Of a stretch of DNA of 64,000 nucleotides, positions 1 to 8,736 are shown one piece after another. This DNA is from Paraburkholderia phosphatilytica (lineage in GTDB: Bacteria; Pseudomonadota; Gammaproteobacteria; Burkholderiales; Burkholderiaceae): NCBI RefSeq assembly GCF_003443895.1, contig NZ_QQOA01000005.1, positions 124,001 through 188,000 on the forward strand, given 5' to 3'. The position numbers and the translations under genes were made by a program. Below the pieces are notes generated by a model, which saw only the letters and a program-made list of their open reading frames with translations, was not told the origin of the DNA and ran no database searches. How positions within the stretch are numbered: the stretch's first letter is position 1; each line of letters opens with the position of its first letter.

Positions 1-8
1 GCCCGACC

Positions 9-1592
9 GTGCTCGAAAAGTCGGCGCCGCGCAGCGACCGGATGGCCGCGAACAAGATCGAGTGCAATGCGTGTCCAGTGCTGTGCCAGATCTCCGCGGG
101 CCGCACCGGCGCGTGCGACCGCTACGCGAATGCGGATGGCCGGCTGATCCGCGTGGATCCGGTGCTGTTCATTTCGCGCGAGCGGCTGGAGAGCGGTTCC
201 GCGACCGCGGCGATCGCGGCGCCGGCAGCGTTGATGGACGCGAACGAACCGTTCGATACGTCGCGGCTGCCAACGTCCAGCGGCGCGAACGCAAACGACA
301 TCGCGGATCGACGCACGGACGACGCACTCTTCGTCACCGGCGTCGGCGCATCGTCCACCTATCCCGACTACAAGCCCGCGCCGTTCATCGTGTCGTCGAA
401 GCAGAACGGCGTCGACATGGTGACGGTCGTAACCGAAGGCATCTTCAGCTACTGCAGCTTCAAGGTGAAGATCGACACCGACCGCTTTCTCGGGCCGGAG
501 CAGGCGAACGTGCGCTGCAAGGGCGAGATCGTCGGGCACGTGACCACCGCCGAATACGGCTCGCAGATGCTGAGCCTCGGCGGCGTGCATCATCTGACGG
601 GCGGCAGCAAGAAAGAAGGGCGCGTGACCTGCGACATGATGCAGGCGCTCGGCAACAAGGACGCGGTGGAATTCACGATCGACGGCGGCGCGAATCTCGT
701 GATCCGCGCGGGCGCGGCGCCGATTGTCGATGGCGTCGAAGAGCAGCGCATGCGCGTCGGCTGCGGCTCCGCGACGATCGGCATCTTCGCGAAGCAGTGG
801 TTCGGCCACGTGGACGAAGTGGTCGTCGTCGACGATCACATCACCGGCGTGCTGACCGAACACCAGGCCGGCCGCTGTCTCGGCATGCTGGATTCGGGCC
901 TGAAGATTCGCGGCCGCAAGTCCACGCCGGGCCGCTATTTTCAGGTGGCGAATCCAGGCACCGGCTGGGGCGGCACCGACATTCAGGACCCGCTCGCGAT
1001 CGTCGAAGGCTTCGATGCCAGCAAGGCGCGGCCGGGCATGCGCATCCTGATGGTGTCGACGACGGGCGAGCACGCGCAATGGTACGAGCTCGATCGCGAT
1101 CTCGTGCCGCGGGTGGCCGACATGCCCGATGCGGTACGTCGCACGGTCGAGCGGATCGGCGAGAACTGCGAGCCGTCGCTGGCTACGGTGCTGTTTATCG
1201 GCGGCGCGGGCGGCAGCCTGCGCGCGGGCGCTACCGAAAACCCGGTGCTGCTCACCCGCGCGATCAAGCAGCAGCTCGTCAATGTGACCTGCGGCGGCGC
1301 GCCGGCCTACGTGTGGCCAGGCGGCGGCATCACGATCATGGTGGATGTCGCGCGGATGCCCGACGGCTCGTTCGGCACGGTGCCGACGCCCGCGATCGTC
1401 GCGCCGATCGAATTCACGATGCGTTACGACGCGTACCGCGATCTCGGCGGCCATCTCGACGCGGTGCGTCCGCTTGCTGAGGTGCTCGCGCATGGTCCAA
1501 CGCATACCGAGGGCGCGCCGCTCGAACGCCGCACGGTAGCACGTCATCCCGACAACCCGTGGCCGCCCGCCGTGCCGCCGATGCTCGGATGA
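9..1592 (+). CDS. hnr: 6-hydroxynicotinate reductase-like flavo-Fe/S protein (5' end may lie outside the window)
   Basis: The protein resembles 6-hydroxynicotinate reductase of anaerobic nicotinate catabolism, which reduces the aromatic ring of 6-hydroxynicotinate to 1,4,5,6-tetrahydro-6-oxonicotinate. An N-terminal cysteine cluster (C19, C22, C26, C36 counted from the GTG at 9; C-x2-C-x3-C-x9-C) fits an iron-sulfur site. Glycine-rich segments follow throughout. The frame is open to the window edge, so the true start may be upstream; the ATG at 42 just before the cysteine cluster is the other candidate. The characterised E. barkeri enzyme carries covalently bound flavin. Two short Thr motifs here, G-S-A-T (T256) and A-G-A-T (T409), are conceivable attachment sites but unproven. 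The stop overlaps the next start (ATGA), so the two are probably translationally coupled. The family is clear; the exact substrate is inferred from the cluster. Confidence 0.75.
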   Translation: MLEKSAPRSDRMAANKIECNACPVLCQISAGRTGACDRYANADGRLIRVDPVLFISRERLESGSATAAIAAPAALMDANEPFDTSRLPTSSGANANDIADRRTDDALFVTGVGASSTYPDYKPAPFIVSSKQNGVDMVTVVTEGIFSYCSFKVKIDTDRFLGPEQANVRCKGEIVGHVTTAEYGSQMLSLGGVHHLTGGSKKEGRVTCDMMQALGNKDAVEFTIDGGANLVIRAGAAPIVDGVEEQRMRVGCGSATIGIFAKQWFGHVDEVVVVDDHITGVLTEHQAGRCLGMLDSGLKIRGRKSTPGRYFQVANPGTGWGGTDIQDPLAIVEGFDASKARPGMRILMVSTTGEHAQWYELDRDLVPRVADMPDAVRRTVERIGENCEPSLATVLFIGGAGGSLRAGATENPVLLTRAIKQQLVNVTCGGAPAYVWPGGGITIMVDVARMPDGSFGTVPTPAIVAPIEFTMRYDAYRDLGGHLDAVRPLAEVLAHGPTHTEGAPLERRTVARHPDNPWPPAVPPMLG

Positions 1593-2623
1593 TCGCGATG
1601 AGCGCGCAACGTCTTCGCTACGACGATGGCCGCTGGCATCTGCAGCACGGTCCGATCGATCTGATCATCGGCGCCGATGGCACTGCTGCGGCCGTGCAGG
1701 CCGCGCATGAAGCGTGCTGGGCGCGCTTCGCCGGCGTGCTCGACGAACTGGTGCGCGAACTCGCGCTGCTGCGCGAGCCGGTGCCGCACGACGCGCAACG
1801 CAGCGACTGTCCATGCAAAGGCCCGATCGCGCGCCGGATGTGGCTGGCGTGTCACGCGCATCGCGAGCGTTTCATCACGCCGATGGCCGCGGTCGCAGGC
1901 AGCGTCGCGGACGAACTGATCGGCGCGTACGCGCGCGAAGGCATCGCGCGCGCGTACATCAACAATGGCGGCGACATCGCGTTTCATCTAAGTACGGGAC
2001 GTGATGCTCGACGTGACGGGCAGGGTGCGTTGCCGCGCTATACGATCGGGGTATTCGCCGATCTCGCGCGCTTCGATCCCGTGCATTCACTTTCGCAAGA
2101 CCACGATCACGCGCAGCCGCTTGACGCCCAACTCACGCTCGACGCGCACCAGCGGGTGCGCGGCATCGCGACGAGCGGCTGGCGCGGCCGCAGCTTCAGC
2201 CTCGGCATCGCGGACAGCGTGACGATCCTCGCGCGCGATGCCGCCACGGCCGATGCCGCCGCGACGGCCGTCGCGAACGCGATCGACCTCGATCATCCGG
2301 GCATCGTCCGGCGCCCGGCGTCGTCGTTGAAGGACAATAGCGATCTGGGCGATCGCCTCGTGACCGTCGACGTACCCGCGCTGCCGTTGCCGCTCGTCGA
2401 CTTCGCGCTGGAACGCGGCGCGGCGAAAGCGCGACAGTTGCGCGACGCTGGCATCATCGAAGGCGCGGCGCTGTTTCTGCAACGCCGCGTGCGCGTGGTC
2501 GGCGTCGATACCGCAGTTGACACAGACGCCGACGCAGACAGGCCGAGCCACACCCATCACCGATTGAACGCAGCAGTGTTCTACCAGACGGAGGCCCCGT
2601 GTTCGAAATCCGCCGCGTGCTGA
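1589..2623 (+). CDS. UPF0280 family protein (ApbE superfamily)
   Basis: This 344-residue protein has the features of UPF0280, an uncharacterised family related in fold to ApbE flavin transferases. Visible family segments are G-S-V-A-D-E-L near residue 108, the N-N-G-G-D-I-A-F loop near residue 127, G-I-A-T-S-G-W-R-G-R near residue 193 and a D-S-V-T pair just after. The N-N-G-G-D loop and the later S/D motif are typical of the ApbE-like nucleotide site. The ATG at 1589 overlaps the upstream stop (ATGA); a second ATG at 1598 is also possible. The 3' end overlaps the next gene by 25 bases. Because the upstream product belongs to a family with covalent flavin, a role as its flavin transferase is an attractive inference. 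The C-terminal tail after about residue 310 is low in family character. Confidence 0.7.
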   Translation: MIAMSAQRLRYDDGRWHLQHGPIDLIIGADGTAAAVQAAHEACWARFAGVLDELVRELALLREPVPHDAQRSDCPCKGPIARRMWLACHAHRERFITPMAAVAGSVADELIGAYAREGIARAYINNGGDIAFHLSTGRDARRDGQGALPRYTIGVFADLARFDPVHSLSQDHDHAQPLDAQLTLDAHQRVRGIATSGWRGRSFSLGIADSVTILARDAATADAAATAVANAIDLDHPGIVRRPASSLKDNSDLGDRLVTVDVPALPLPLVDFALERGAAKARQLRDAGIIEGAALFLQRRVRVVGVDTAVDTDADADRPSHTHHRLNAAVFYQTEAPCSKSAAC

Positions 2624-3189
2624 CGCACGTCGAAGACATCTTCCATGAGTTCGGCCCGGCGCCGGCACAGCCGCTGCGGCGCGGCGCCATTGCCGCGGTG
2701 CTGAACAACCCGTTCGCGGGCCGTTACGAGCCCGAGATCCAGCACGCAATGGACGCATTGAAGCCGATCGGCCTCGACATGGCCGAACGTCTGCTCGGCG
2801 CGATGGGCTTGCCGCACAGCGCGATCGAAGCCTACGGCAAGGGCGCGATCGTCGGCTCGGCTGGCGAACTCGAACACGGCGCACTGTGGCACGTGCCTGG
2901 CGGCTATGCGATGCGCGAGCTGCTGGAAAATCACGGCGTGCCGACGAAGGCGATCGTGCCGTCCACGAAGAAAGTCGGCGCGCCGTCCACCGCGCTCGAC
3001 GTGCCCCTCACGCACGTCAACGCGAGCTACGTGCGTAGCCACTTCGACGCGCTCGAAGTGCGGGTGCCGGGCGCGCCCGCCGCGGACGAAGTCGTGTATA
3101 TCCTCGTGATGAGCACCGGGCAGCGCGTGCATGCGCGCGTCGGCGGCCTTGCGAAGGACGCGATCGCGGGCAAGGACGGATTGCGTTGA
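2599..3189 (+). CDS. DUF1185 ('amino acid synthesis') family protein, copy 1
   Basis: This 196-residue cytosolic protein starts at a GTG preceded by GGAG and overlaps the end of the UPF0280 gene. It carries the family hallmarks: N-P-F-A-G-R-Y-E near residue 37, A-Y-G-K-G-A-I-V-G-x-A-G-E-L-E-H in the middle, the D-V-P-L-T-H segment, and Y-V-R-S-H-F-D-A. The next gene is a tandem paralogue with the same motifs in the same order. The family has solved structures but, to my knowledge, no established reaction, and 'amino acid synthesis' is an annotation name rather than a shown function. Its place inside a heterocycle-catabolic operon suggests an enzyme or accessory step in that pathway. The conserved Glu/His of G-E-L-E-H could be catalytic or metal-binding, but this is a guess. 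Confidence 0.7.
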   Translation: MFEIRRVLTHVEDIFHEFGPAPAQPLRRGAIAAVLNNPFAGRYEPEIQHAMDALKPIGLDMAERLLGAMGLPHSAIEAYGKGAIVGSAGELEHGALWHVPGGYAMRELLENHGVPTKAIVPSTKKVGAPSTALDVPLTHVNASYVRSHFDALEVRVPGAPAADEVVYILVMSTGQRVHARVGGLAKDAIAGKDGLR

Positions 3190-3260
3190 ATCGATTCGAC
3201 GCCACTTGACGAAACCGACAGAGCGGCAGAAACGGAACCTACGGATACACGGAGAGCGAG

Positions 3261-3845
3261 ATGGCAATCAAGCTTCGCAAGCTGCTGGTGCAGGTCGACG
3301 AAACACGCATCGAGATGGGGCAGACGATCGATCCGCCGGTGCGCCGCGCGGTCGCGATCGCGGTGATCGACAATCCGTACGCGGGCCGCTACGAAGCGAA
3401 GCTCGACGCGCTGATCGAAGCCGGCGAAGAGCTCGGCGGGCTGCTCGGCAAGAAGTGTGTCGAAGCGCTCGGCATCGAGCCCGGTGCCGCGCAAAGCTAT
3501 GGCAAGGCGGCGATCGTCGGCGAAGCGGGCGAGCTCGAGCACGCGGCCGCGATCCTGCATCCGAAGCTCGGCGCACCGCTGCGCGCCGCGGTGGAGAAGG
3601 GCGCGGCGCTCGTGCCGTCGGCAAAGAAGATGGGCACGCTCGGCACCGCGATCGACGTGCCGCTCGGCCATAAGGATGCCGCGTTCGTGCGCAGTCACTT
3701 CGATGCGATCGAAGCGCGTGTCGCGGACGCGCCGCGCGCGAGCGAGATCGTCGTCGCGGTCGCGGTGACGGCGGGCGGGCGGCCGCTGCCACGCATCGGC
3801 GGCCTGCAGGTCAGCGAGATCAAGGGCGAAGATGGTCTGCGCTGA
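3261..3845 (+). CDS. DUF1185 ('amino acid synthesis') family protein, copy 2
   Basis: This 194-residue tandem paralogue of the preceding gene starts at an ATG with a GGAGAG Shine-Dalgarno sequence. Shared blocks are N-P-Y-A-G-R-Y-E, S-Y-G-K-A-A-I-V-G-E-A-G-E-L-E-H, the V-P-S-x-K-K-x-G stretch, D-V-P-L-x-H and F-V-R-S-H-F-D-A, ending in the same G-x-D-G-L-R tail. Differences cluster near the N-terminus and around residues 100-112, where copy 1 has W-H-V-P-G-G and copy 2 has I-L-H-P-K-L. Two retained copies suggest a hetero-oligomer or two related steps rather than simple redundancy. No signal peptide or membrane segment is visible. Function is unknown; only the pathway link through the operon can be supported. 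Confidence 0.7.
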   Translation: MAIKLRKLLVQVDETRIEMGQTIDPPVRRAVAIAVIDNPYAGRYEAKLDALIEAGEELGGLLGKKCVEALGIEPGAAQSYGKAAIVGEAGELEHAAAILHPKLGAPLRAAVEKGAALVPSAKKMGTLGTAIDVPLGHKDAAFVRSHFDAIEARVADAPRASEIVVAVAVTAGGRPLPRIGGLQVSEIKGEDGLR

Positions 3846-3934
3846 GCGACGCCTTCACTGCTGTGCACGGAAGATGCGCGCGAGGCATGGAACGGGTCCA
3901 TGCACGCGCGCCACGGTAAGCCGCTGAGGGCGAC

Positions 3935-5887
3935 ATGCTTTCGAATCTGCTGGTACAACTCGTGAACGGTCTTGCCGATGCGTCGTCGCTGTTTCTGGTG
4001 GCGGCGGGGCTGTCGCTGATCTTCGGCGTCACGCGCATCGTCAACTTCGCGCACGGCTCGTTCTACATGCTCGGCATCTACGTCGCGTACAGCATCGCGA
4101 GCCGCTTTGGCGCGACGACGGGCGGCTTCTGGCTGTCGGTGCTGGCGGCGGCGCTGGTGGTTGCGGTGCTCGGTGCGCTCGTCGAGATCGTGGTGCTGAG
4201 GCGGATCTATCAGGCTCCCGAGCTGTTCCATCTGCTTGCCACCTTCGCGCTGGTGCTGATTTTCCGCGACGCGGCGCTATGGCTGTGGGGCCCGGACGAT
4301 CTGTTCGGCCCGCGCGCGCCTCACCTCGCGGGCTCCGTGCAACTGCTCGGCCATCCGCTGCCCACCTACGACATCGCGCTGATCGTGATCGGCCCGCTCG
4401 TGCTCGTCGCGCTCTGGTATGCGTTGACGCGCACGCGCTGGGGCACGCTCGTGCGCGCGGCGACGCAGGACCGCGAGATGCTTGGCGCGCTCGGCATCAA
4501 CGAAGCGTGGCTCTTTACCGGCGTGTTCTTCGTCGGCGCGTTTCTCGCAGGTCTCGGCGGCGCGCTGCAGGGGCCGCGCATGTCCGCGAACCTGTCGCTC
4601 GATCTCGAGACCATCGGCAATGCGTTCGTGGTGGTCGTGGTCGGTGGGATGGGTTCGATTCCGGGCGCGTTCGCAGCCGCGCTGCTGATCGCGGAGATCA
4701 AGGCGCTGTGCATCGGCATCGGTCACGTCACGATACTCGGCATCGATTTTTCGCTGTCGCGCTTCACGCTCGTCGCGGAGTTCGTGGTGATGGCGGTGGT
4801 GCTGGTGGTGCGGCCGTGGGGCCTGTTCGGCCGCGCGAGCGCCGCGGTGCGCGGGATGGGCGCGCCGGAAGCGCCGCTGCGCCCCGCGGGCAAGCGGCTG
4901 AAGACGCTCGCGCTCGCGGTGCTGATCGTACTGCTCATCGCGCCCGTGGCCGCGAGCCGCTTTCCGTACATGCCGGTGCTGCTGGTCGAAATCCTGATCG
5001 CGGTGCTGTTCGCCGCGAGCCTGCACTTCATCATGGGCCCCGGCGGCATGCATTCGTTTGGTCACGCCGCGTACTTCGGGCTCGGCGCGTATGGCGCGGC
5101 GCTGTTCCTGAAGGTGCTGTCGCTGCCGATGGAAGCGGCGCTGCTGCTGGGGCCGTTGCTCGCGTTGGGCGGCGCGCTCGTGTTCGGCTGGTTCTGCGTG
5201 CGGCTCTCAGGCGTCTATCTCGCGATGCTGACGCTCGCGTTCGCGCAGATCGTCTGGTCGGTCGTGTTTCAGTGGGACGACGTGACGGGCGGCAGCAACG
5301 GCATTCTCGGCTTGTGGCCGTCGAACTGGCTGTCGTCGCCGGTCGCGTATTACTACGCGGCGCTCGTGCTGTGCGCGCTCGGCGTGTGGCTACTGCGGCG
5401 CATGCTGTTCTCGCCGCTCGGCTATGCGATGCGCGCGGGCCGCGATTCGACGCTGCGCGCGGAGGCGATCGGCATCGACGTGAAGCGCGTGCAGTGGGCC
5501 GCGTTCGTCGTCGCGTCGCTTTTCTGCGGGCTCGCGGGTTCGCTGTACGCGTTCTCGAAAGGCACGATCTCGCCGGAAGTGATCAGCGTGAGCCGCTCGG
5601 TCGACGGTCTCGTAATGGTGCTGCTGGGCGGCCTGCAGACGCTCGCTGGACCGGTCGTCGGCGCGGCGGTGTTCACGTGGCTGCAGGACACGGTCGCGCG
5701 GCAGACCGACTACTGGCAGGCGCTGCTCGGCGTCGCGATCCTGCTGCTCGTGATCGCGTTTCCGCAGGGCATCGCGGGCTTCATCCGCGATCGCTTCGGC
5801 GATCGCTTCGACGAGAACGGCGACGCGGATACTGCACTACCCGCAGGTACTGCCGCAGGCGGCGCGGCAGTGAAGGAGGGCCTATGA
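3935..5887 (+). CDS. branched-chain-amino-acid-type ABC transporter, fused LivH-LivM permease
   Basis: This 650-residue inner-membrane protein joins two permease units that are usually separate polypeptides. Residues 1 to about 295 are LivH-like, with the characteristic G-A-x-N-F-A-H-G-like segment (I-V-N-F-A-H-G-S near residue 40) and G-G-x-G-S-I-P-G-A near residue 240. Residues from about 320 to 620 are LivM-like, with H-S-F-G-H-A-A-Y-F-G near residue 370 and G-L-x-G-S-L-Y-A near residue 535. Many hydrophobic helices are visible in both halves. The stop overlaps the ATG of the ATPase gene (ATGA). With LivG, LivF and the binding protein at 13132 it forms a complete high-affinity uptake system. 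From context the substrate is the heterocycle degraded by the surrounding enzymes rather than leucine. Confidence 0.85.
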   Translation: MLSNLLVQLVNGLADASSLFLVAAGLSLIFGVTRIVNFAHGSFYMLGIYVAYSIASRFGATTGGFWLSVLAAALVVAVLGALVEIVVLRRIYQAPELFHLLATFALVLIFRDAALWLWGPDDLFGPRAPHLAGSVQLLGHPLPTYDIALIVIGPLVLVALWYALTRTRWGTLVRAATQDREMLGALGINEAWLFTGVFFVGAFLAGLGGALQGPRMSANLSLDLETIGNAFVVVVVGGMGSIPGAFAAALLIAEIKALCIGIGHVTILGIDFSLSRFTLVAEFVVMAVVLVVRPWGLFGRASAAVRGMGAPEAPLRPAGKRLKTLALAVLIVLLIAPVAASRFPYMPVLLVEILIAVLFAASLHFIMGPGGMHSFGHAAYFGLGAYGAALFLKVLSLPMEAALLLGPLLALGGALVFGWFCVRLSGVYLAMLTLAFAQIVWSVVFQWDDVTGGSNGILGLWPSNWLSSPVAYYYAALVLCALGVWLLRRMLFSPLGYAMRAGRDSTLRAEAIGIDVKRVQWAAFVVASLFCGLAGSLYAFSKGTISPEVISVSRSVDGLVMVLLGGLQTLAGPVVGAAVFTWLQDTVARQTDYWQALLGVAILLLVIAFPQGIAGFIRDRFGDRFDENGDADTALPAGTAAGGAAVKEGL

Positions 5888-6693
5888 ACCTCCTTTCGGT
5901 CAGCGGTCTGTCGAAAAGCTTCGGTGGCCTGAAGGCTGTCGACGACGTCTCCTTCGATCTCGCCGCGGGCGAACTGCTCGCGCTGCTCGGGCCGAACGGC
6001 GCGGGCAAGTCCACCTGTTTCAACATGGTCAACGGCCAGTTGCAGCCGTCGGCGGGCTCGATCCGTCTGGATGGCGAAGAGCTCGTCGGCAGACGGCCGC
6101 GCGACATCTGGCGCATGGGCGTGGGGCGCACGTTCCAGATCGCCGCGACCTTCAACTCGATGACGGTGCTGGAAAACGTGCAGATGGCGCTGATTTCGCG
6201 CGACCGCAAGCTGTTTGGCCCCTGGACGCCGGCCGCATCGCGTTACGTCGACGAAGCGATGGACCTGCTCGAACAGGTCGGCATGGGCGCGGACGCGCAG
6301 CGCGCATGCGGCGTGCTCGCGTACGGCGACGTGAAGCGCGTCGAACTCGCGATCGCCCTCGCGAACCAGCCGAAGCTGCTGCTGATGGACGAACCGACCG
6401 CTGGCATGGCGCCGAAGGAGCGCAACGAACTGATGGCCCTCACGAAACGCCTCGTCACCGAGCGCAACATCGGTGTGCTGTTTACCGAGCACAGCATGGA
6501 CGTGGTGTTCGCGTACGCGGACCGGATGATCGTGCTCGCGCGCGGCAAACTGATTGCGGCAGGCAGCGGCGACGCGATCCGCAACGACGCGCGCGTCCAG
6601 GAGGTGTATTTCGGCACCGGCAAGACCTTTCGCGCGCATGCGGTGCTGGATGGTGCGAGCGACGCAAGCGGCGCGCAAGGAGCGTTGCAATGA
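5884..6693 (+). CDS. LivG-type ABC transporter ATP-binding protein
   Basis: This 269-residue ATPase has Walker A G-P-N-G-A-G-K-S-T near residue 38, a degenerate signature region reading A-Y-G-D-V-K-R (LivG proteins normally have S-Y-G-rather than S-G-G-type signatures), Walker B L-L-L-M-D-E-P and the switch His of T-E-H-S-M-D. It energises the fused permease together with LivF. Its ATG at 5884 overlaps the permease stop and its own stop overlaps the LivF start (both ATGA), so the three are expected to be made in step. The same frame stays open far upstream, but that extension is a shadow of the permease gene. Confidence 0.85.
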   Translation: MNLLSVSGLSKSFGGLKAVDDVSFDLAAGELLALLGPNGAGKSTCFNMVNGQLQPSAGSIRLDGEELVGRRPRDIWRMGVGRTFQIAATFNSMTVLENVQMALISRDRKLFGPWTPAASRYVDEAMDLLEQVGMGADAQRACGVLAYGDVKRVELAIALANQPKLLLMDEPTAGMAPKERNELMALTKRLVTERNIGVLFTEHSMDVVFAYADRMIVLARGKLIAAGSGDAIRNDARVQEVYFGTGKTFRAHAVLDGASDASGAQGALQ

Positions 6694-7454
6694 GCGCGCT
6701 GCCTTCCACGATGGAAACGAACACATCGAAAACGAATGCAACCGGCGAACCCGTGCTGAAAGTCACCGGCCTCAACGCGTTCTACGGACGCGCGCACATC
6801 CTGTTCGACGTCGGCTTCGAAGTCGGTCGCGGCGAGGTGGTCGCGCTGATGGGCCGCAATGGCGCCGGCAAGTCGACCACGATGAAGGCGGTGATGGGTC
6901 TGCTGCCGCGCCGCGAGGGCCGCGTGCAGTTTCGCGGCGAGGACATCAGCCGCCACGCGCCGTACCGGATCGCGCGGATGGGCATGGGTTTCGTGCCGGA
7001 GGACCGCCGCGTGTTCGCGGATCTCACCGTGATGGAGAACCTCGACGCCGGCCGTCAGCCGCCGCGCGACGGCGCGCCTGAGTGGACGCCCGGGAAGCTG
7101 TTCCGGTTGTTCCCGAATCTCGGCGAAATGCCGAAGCGCCCGGGCGGCCAGATGAGCGGCGGCGAGCAGCAGATGCTCACCGTGTCACGCACGCTGATGG
7201 GCAATCCGTATCTGGTGCTGCTCGACGAGCCTTCGGAAGGCGTCGCGCCGGTGATCGTCGAGCAGATGGCGAACATGATTCTCGAGCTCAAGCGAGAGGG
7301 TCTGTCGATCCTGCTGTCCGAGCAGAACCTGCACTTCGCGGAACTCGTAAGCGACCGCGCGTACGTGCTGGAAAAAGGGCAGATCCGCTTCAGCGGCACG
7401 ATCGGCGAACTCGCGCGGAACGAGACGGTGCGGCGAGCGTACCTGAGCGTATAG
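6690..7454 (+). CDS. LivF-type ABC transporter ATP-binding protein
   Basis: This 254-residue second ATPase of the importer has Walker A G-R-N-G-A-G-K-S-T, the canonical signature M-S-G-G-E-Q-Q, Walker B V-L-L-D-E-P-S-E-G and a C-terminal end typical of LivF. About 20 extra residues precede the usual N-terminus (the first conserved block is V-L-K-V-T-G-L near residue 20), and the ATGA overlap with LivG fixes the start at 6690. LivG and LivF usually work as a heterodimer under a LivH/LivM pair; here they would dock on both halves of the fused permease. About 75 bases separate this gene from the enamidase-like gene. Confidence 0.85.
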   Translation: MSALPSTMETNTSKTNATGEPVLKVTGLNAFYGRAHILFDVGFEVGRGEVVALMGRNGAGKSTTMKAVMGLLPRREGRVQFRGEDISRHAPYRIARMGMGFVPEDRRVFADLTVMENLDAGRQPPRDGAPEWTPGKLFRLFPNLGEMPKRPGGQMSGGEQQMLTVSRTLMGNPYLVLLDEPSEGVAPVIVEQMANMILELKREGLSILLSEQNLHFAELVSDRAYVLEKGQIRFSGTIGELARNETVRRAYLSV

Positions 7455-7529
7455 CGTGAGTGTGACCCGCGCGAGCGGCACGAGCGCCGCACGCGGTGAA
7501 AACACAGTCGTTGCGAAAGGAGATCAGGC

Positions 7530-8729
7530 ATGGCAGCAGAGACGTTGACAGGCACGTCGGGCAAGGTGGTCGTGAAGAACATCGGATTGCTGTTGTCGGG
7601 CGACATCGACCATCCGATCCTCGATGCGGACACGATCGTGATCGACGACGGCGTGATCACCGCGGTGGGCCGCGAGAAGGATTGCGATCTCGAGCATGCG
7701 CGCACTACGATCGACTGCAAAGTCACGGCGGTGGCGCCCGGCCTGATCGATTCGCACGTGCACCCGGTGTTCGGCGACTGGACGCCGCGCCAGAATCAGA
7801 TGGGCTGGATCGAATCGAACCTGAACGGCGGCGTGACGACGATGATCTCCGCGGGCGAGGTGCATCTGCCTGGTCGTCCGAAGGACGTGATTGGCGTGAA
7901 GGCGCTCGCGATCACCGCGCAGCGCTCGTTCGATGCGATGCGCACGGGGAACGTCGGCGGCGGCGTGAAGGTGCTGGCGGGCGCGCCGGTGATCGAGAAG
8001 GGCATGGTGGAGAGCGACTTCAAGGAACTCGCGGATGCCGGTGTGAAACTGCTCGGCGAAGTGGGCCTGGGCAGCGTGAAGGCCGGCGATGAAGCGGCAC
8101 AGATGGTCGCGTGGGCGCGCAAGTACGGCATCCAGAGCACGATCCACACAGGCGGTCCGTCGATTCCGGGTTCGGGGCTAATCGGCAAGGACGTCGTGCT
8201 CGAAGCCGACGCCGACGTGATCGGCCACATCAACGGCGGCCATACGTCGCTGCCGTACCGGCACGTGTGCGACCTGTGCGAGCAGTCGAGCCGCGCGCTC
8301 GAAATCGTCCACAACGGCAACGAGAAAATCGCGTTACTCACGGCGCGCCACGCGATCGAACTGAAGTGCCCGCACCGCATCATTCTTGGCACCGACAGCC
8401 CGGCGGGCTCCGGCGTGCAGCCGCTTGGCATCCTGCGGATGATCGCGCTGATTTCGAGCCTTGCCGACATTCCCGCCGAAATCGCGTTCTGCTTCGCGAC
8501 AGGCAATACCGCGCGTCAGCGCAACCTGCGCCAGGGGCTGATTGAGGTCGGTCGTCCCGCGGATCTCGTATTCATGGACCGCGCGCAGCACACGGCAGCG
8601 GACAACCTGCTGGAGAGCGTGCAGCTCGGCGATATTCCGGGCGTTGGCATGGTGATGATCGACGGCCTGATCAAGTGCCGCCGCAGCCGCAACACGCCGC
8701 CCGCGACCGAAGTGCCGGTCGTCGTCTGA
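7530..8729 (+). CDS. enamidase-like amidohydrolase
   Basis: This 399-residue cytosolic amidohydrolase closely follows the pattern I recall for E. barkeri enamidase, which opens the ring of 1,4,5,6-tetrahydro-6-oxonicotinate to give 2-formylglutarate and ammonia. Visible are the HxH metal pair in L-I-D-S-H-V-H-P (H76, H78), G-G-V-T-T-M-I-S-A-G-E, G-R-P-K-D, the Glu-containing G-E-V-G-L-G that replaces the usual bridging Lys, the later metal or active-site histidines in I-H-T-G-G and G-H-I-N-G-G, the Asp of G-T-D-S-P-A-G-S-G, and the C-terminal S-R-N-T-P-P-A. A strong AAAGGAGA site lies 9 bases before the ATG. The only doubt is the exact substrate. Its presence beside a 6-hydroxynicotinate-reductase homologue makes the product-substrate link convincing. 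Confidence 0.8.
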   Translation: MAAETLTGTSGKVVVKNIGLLLSGDIDHPILDADTIVIDDGVITAVGREKDCDLEHARTTIDCKVTAVAPGLIDSHVHPVFGDWTPRQNQMGWIESNLNGGVTTMISAGEVHLPGRPKDVIGVKALAITAQRSFDAMRTGNVGGGVKVLAGAPVIEKGMVESDFKELADAGVKLLGEVGLGSVKAGDEAAQMVAWARKYGIQSTIHTGGPSIPGSGLIGKDVVLEADADVIGHINGGHTSLPYRHVCDLCEQSSRALEIVHNGNEKIALLTARHAIELKCPHRIILGTDSPAGSGVQPLGILRMIALISSLADIPAEIAFCFATGNTARQRNLRQGLIEVGRPADLVFMDRAQHTAADNLLESVQLGDIPGVGMVMIDGLIKCRRSRNTPPATEVPVVV

Positions 8730-8736
8730 CGCGGGT

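Noticed and set aside
4279..5883. Upstream extension of the LivG frame
   Set aside because: Only the part from the ATG at 5884 has ATPase motifs; the rest is an alternative frame of the fused permease gene.
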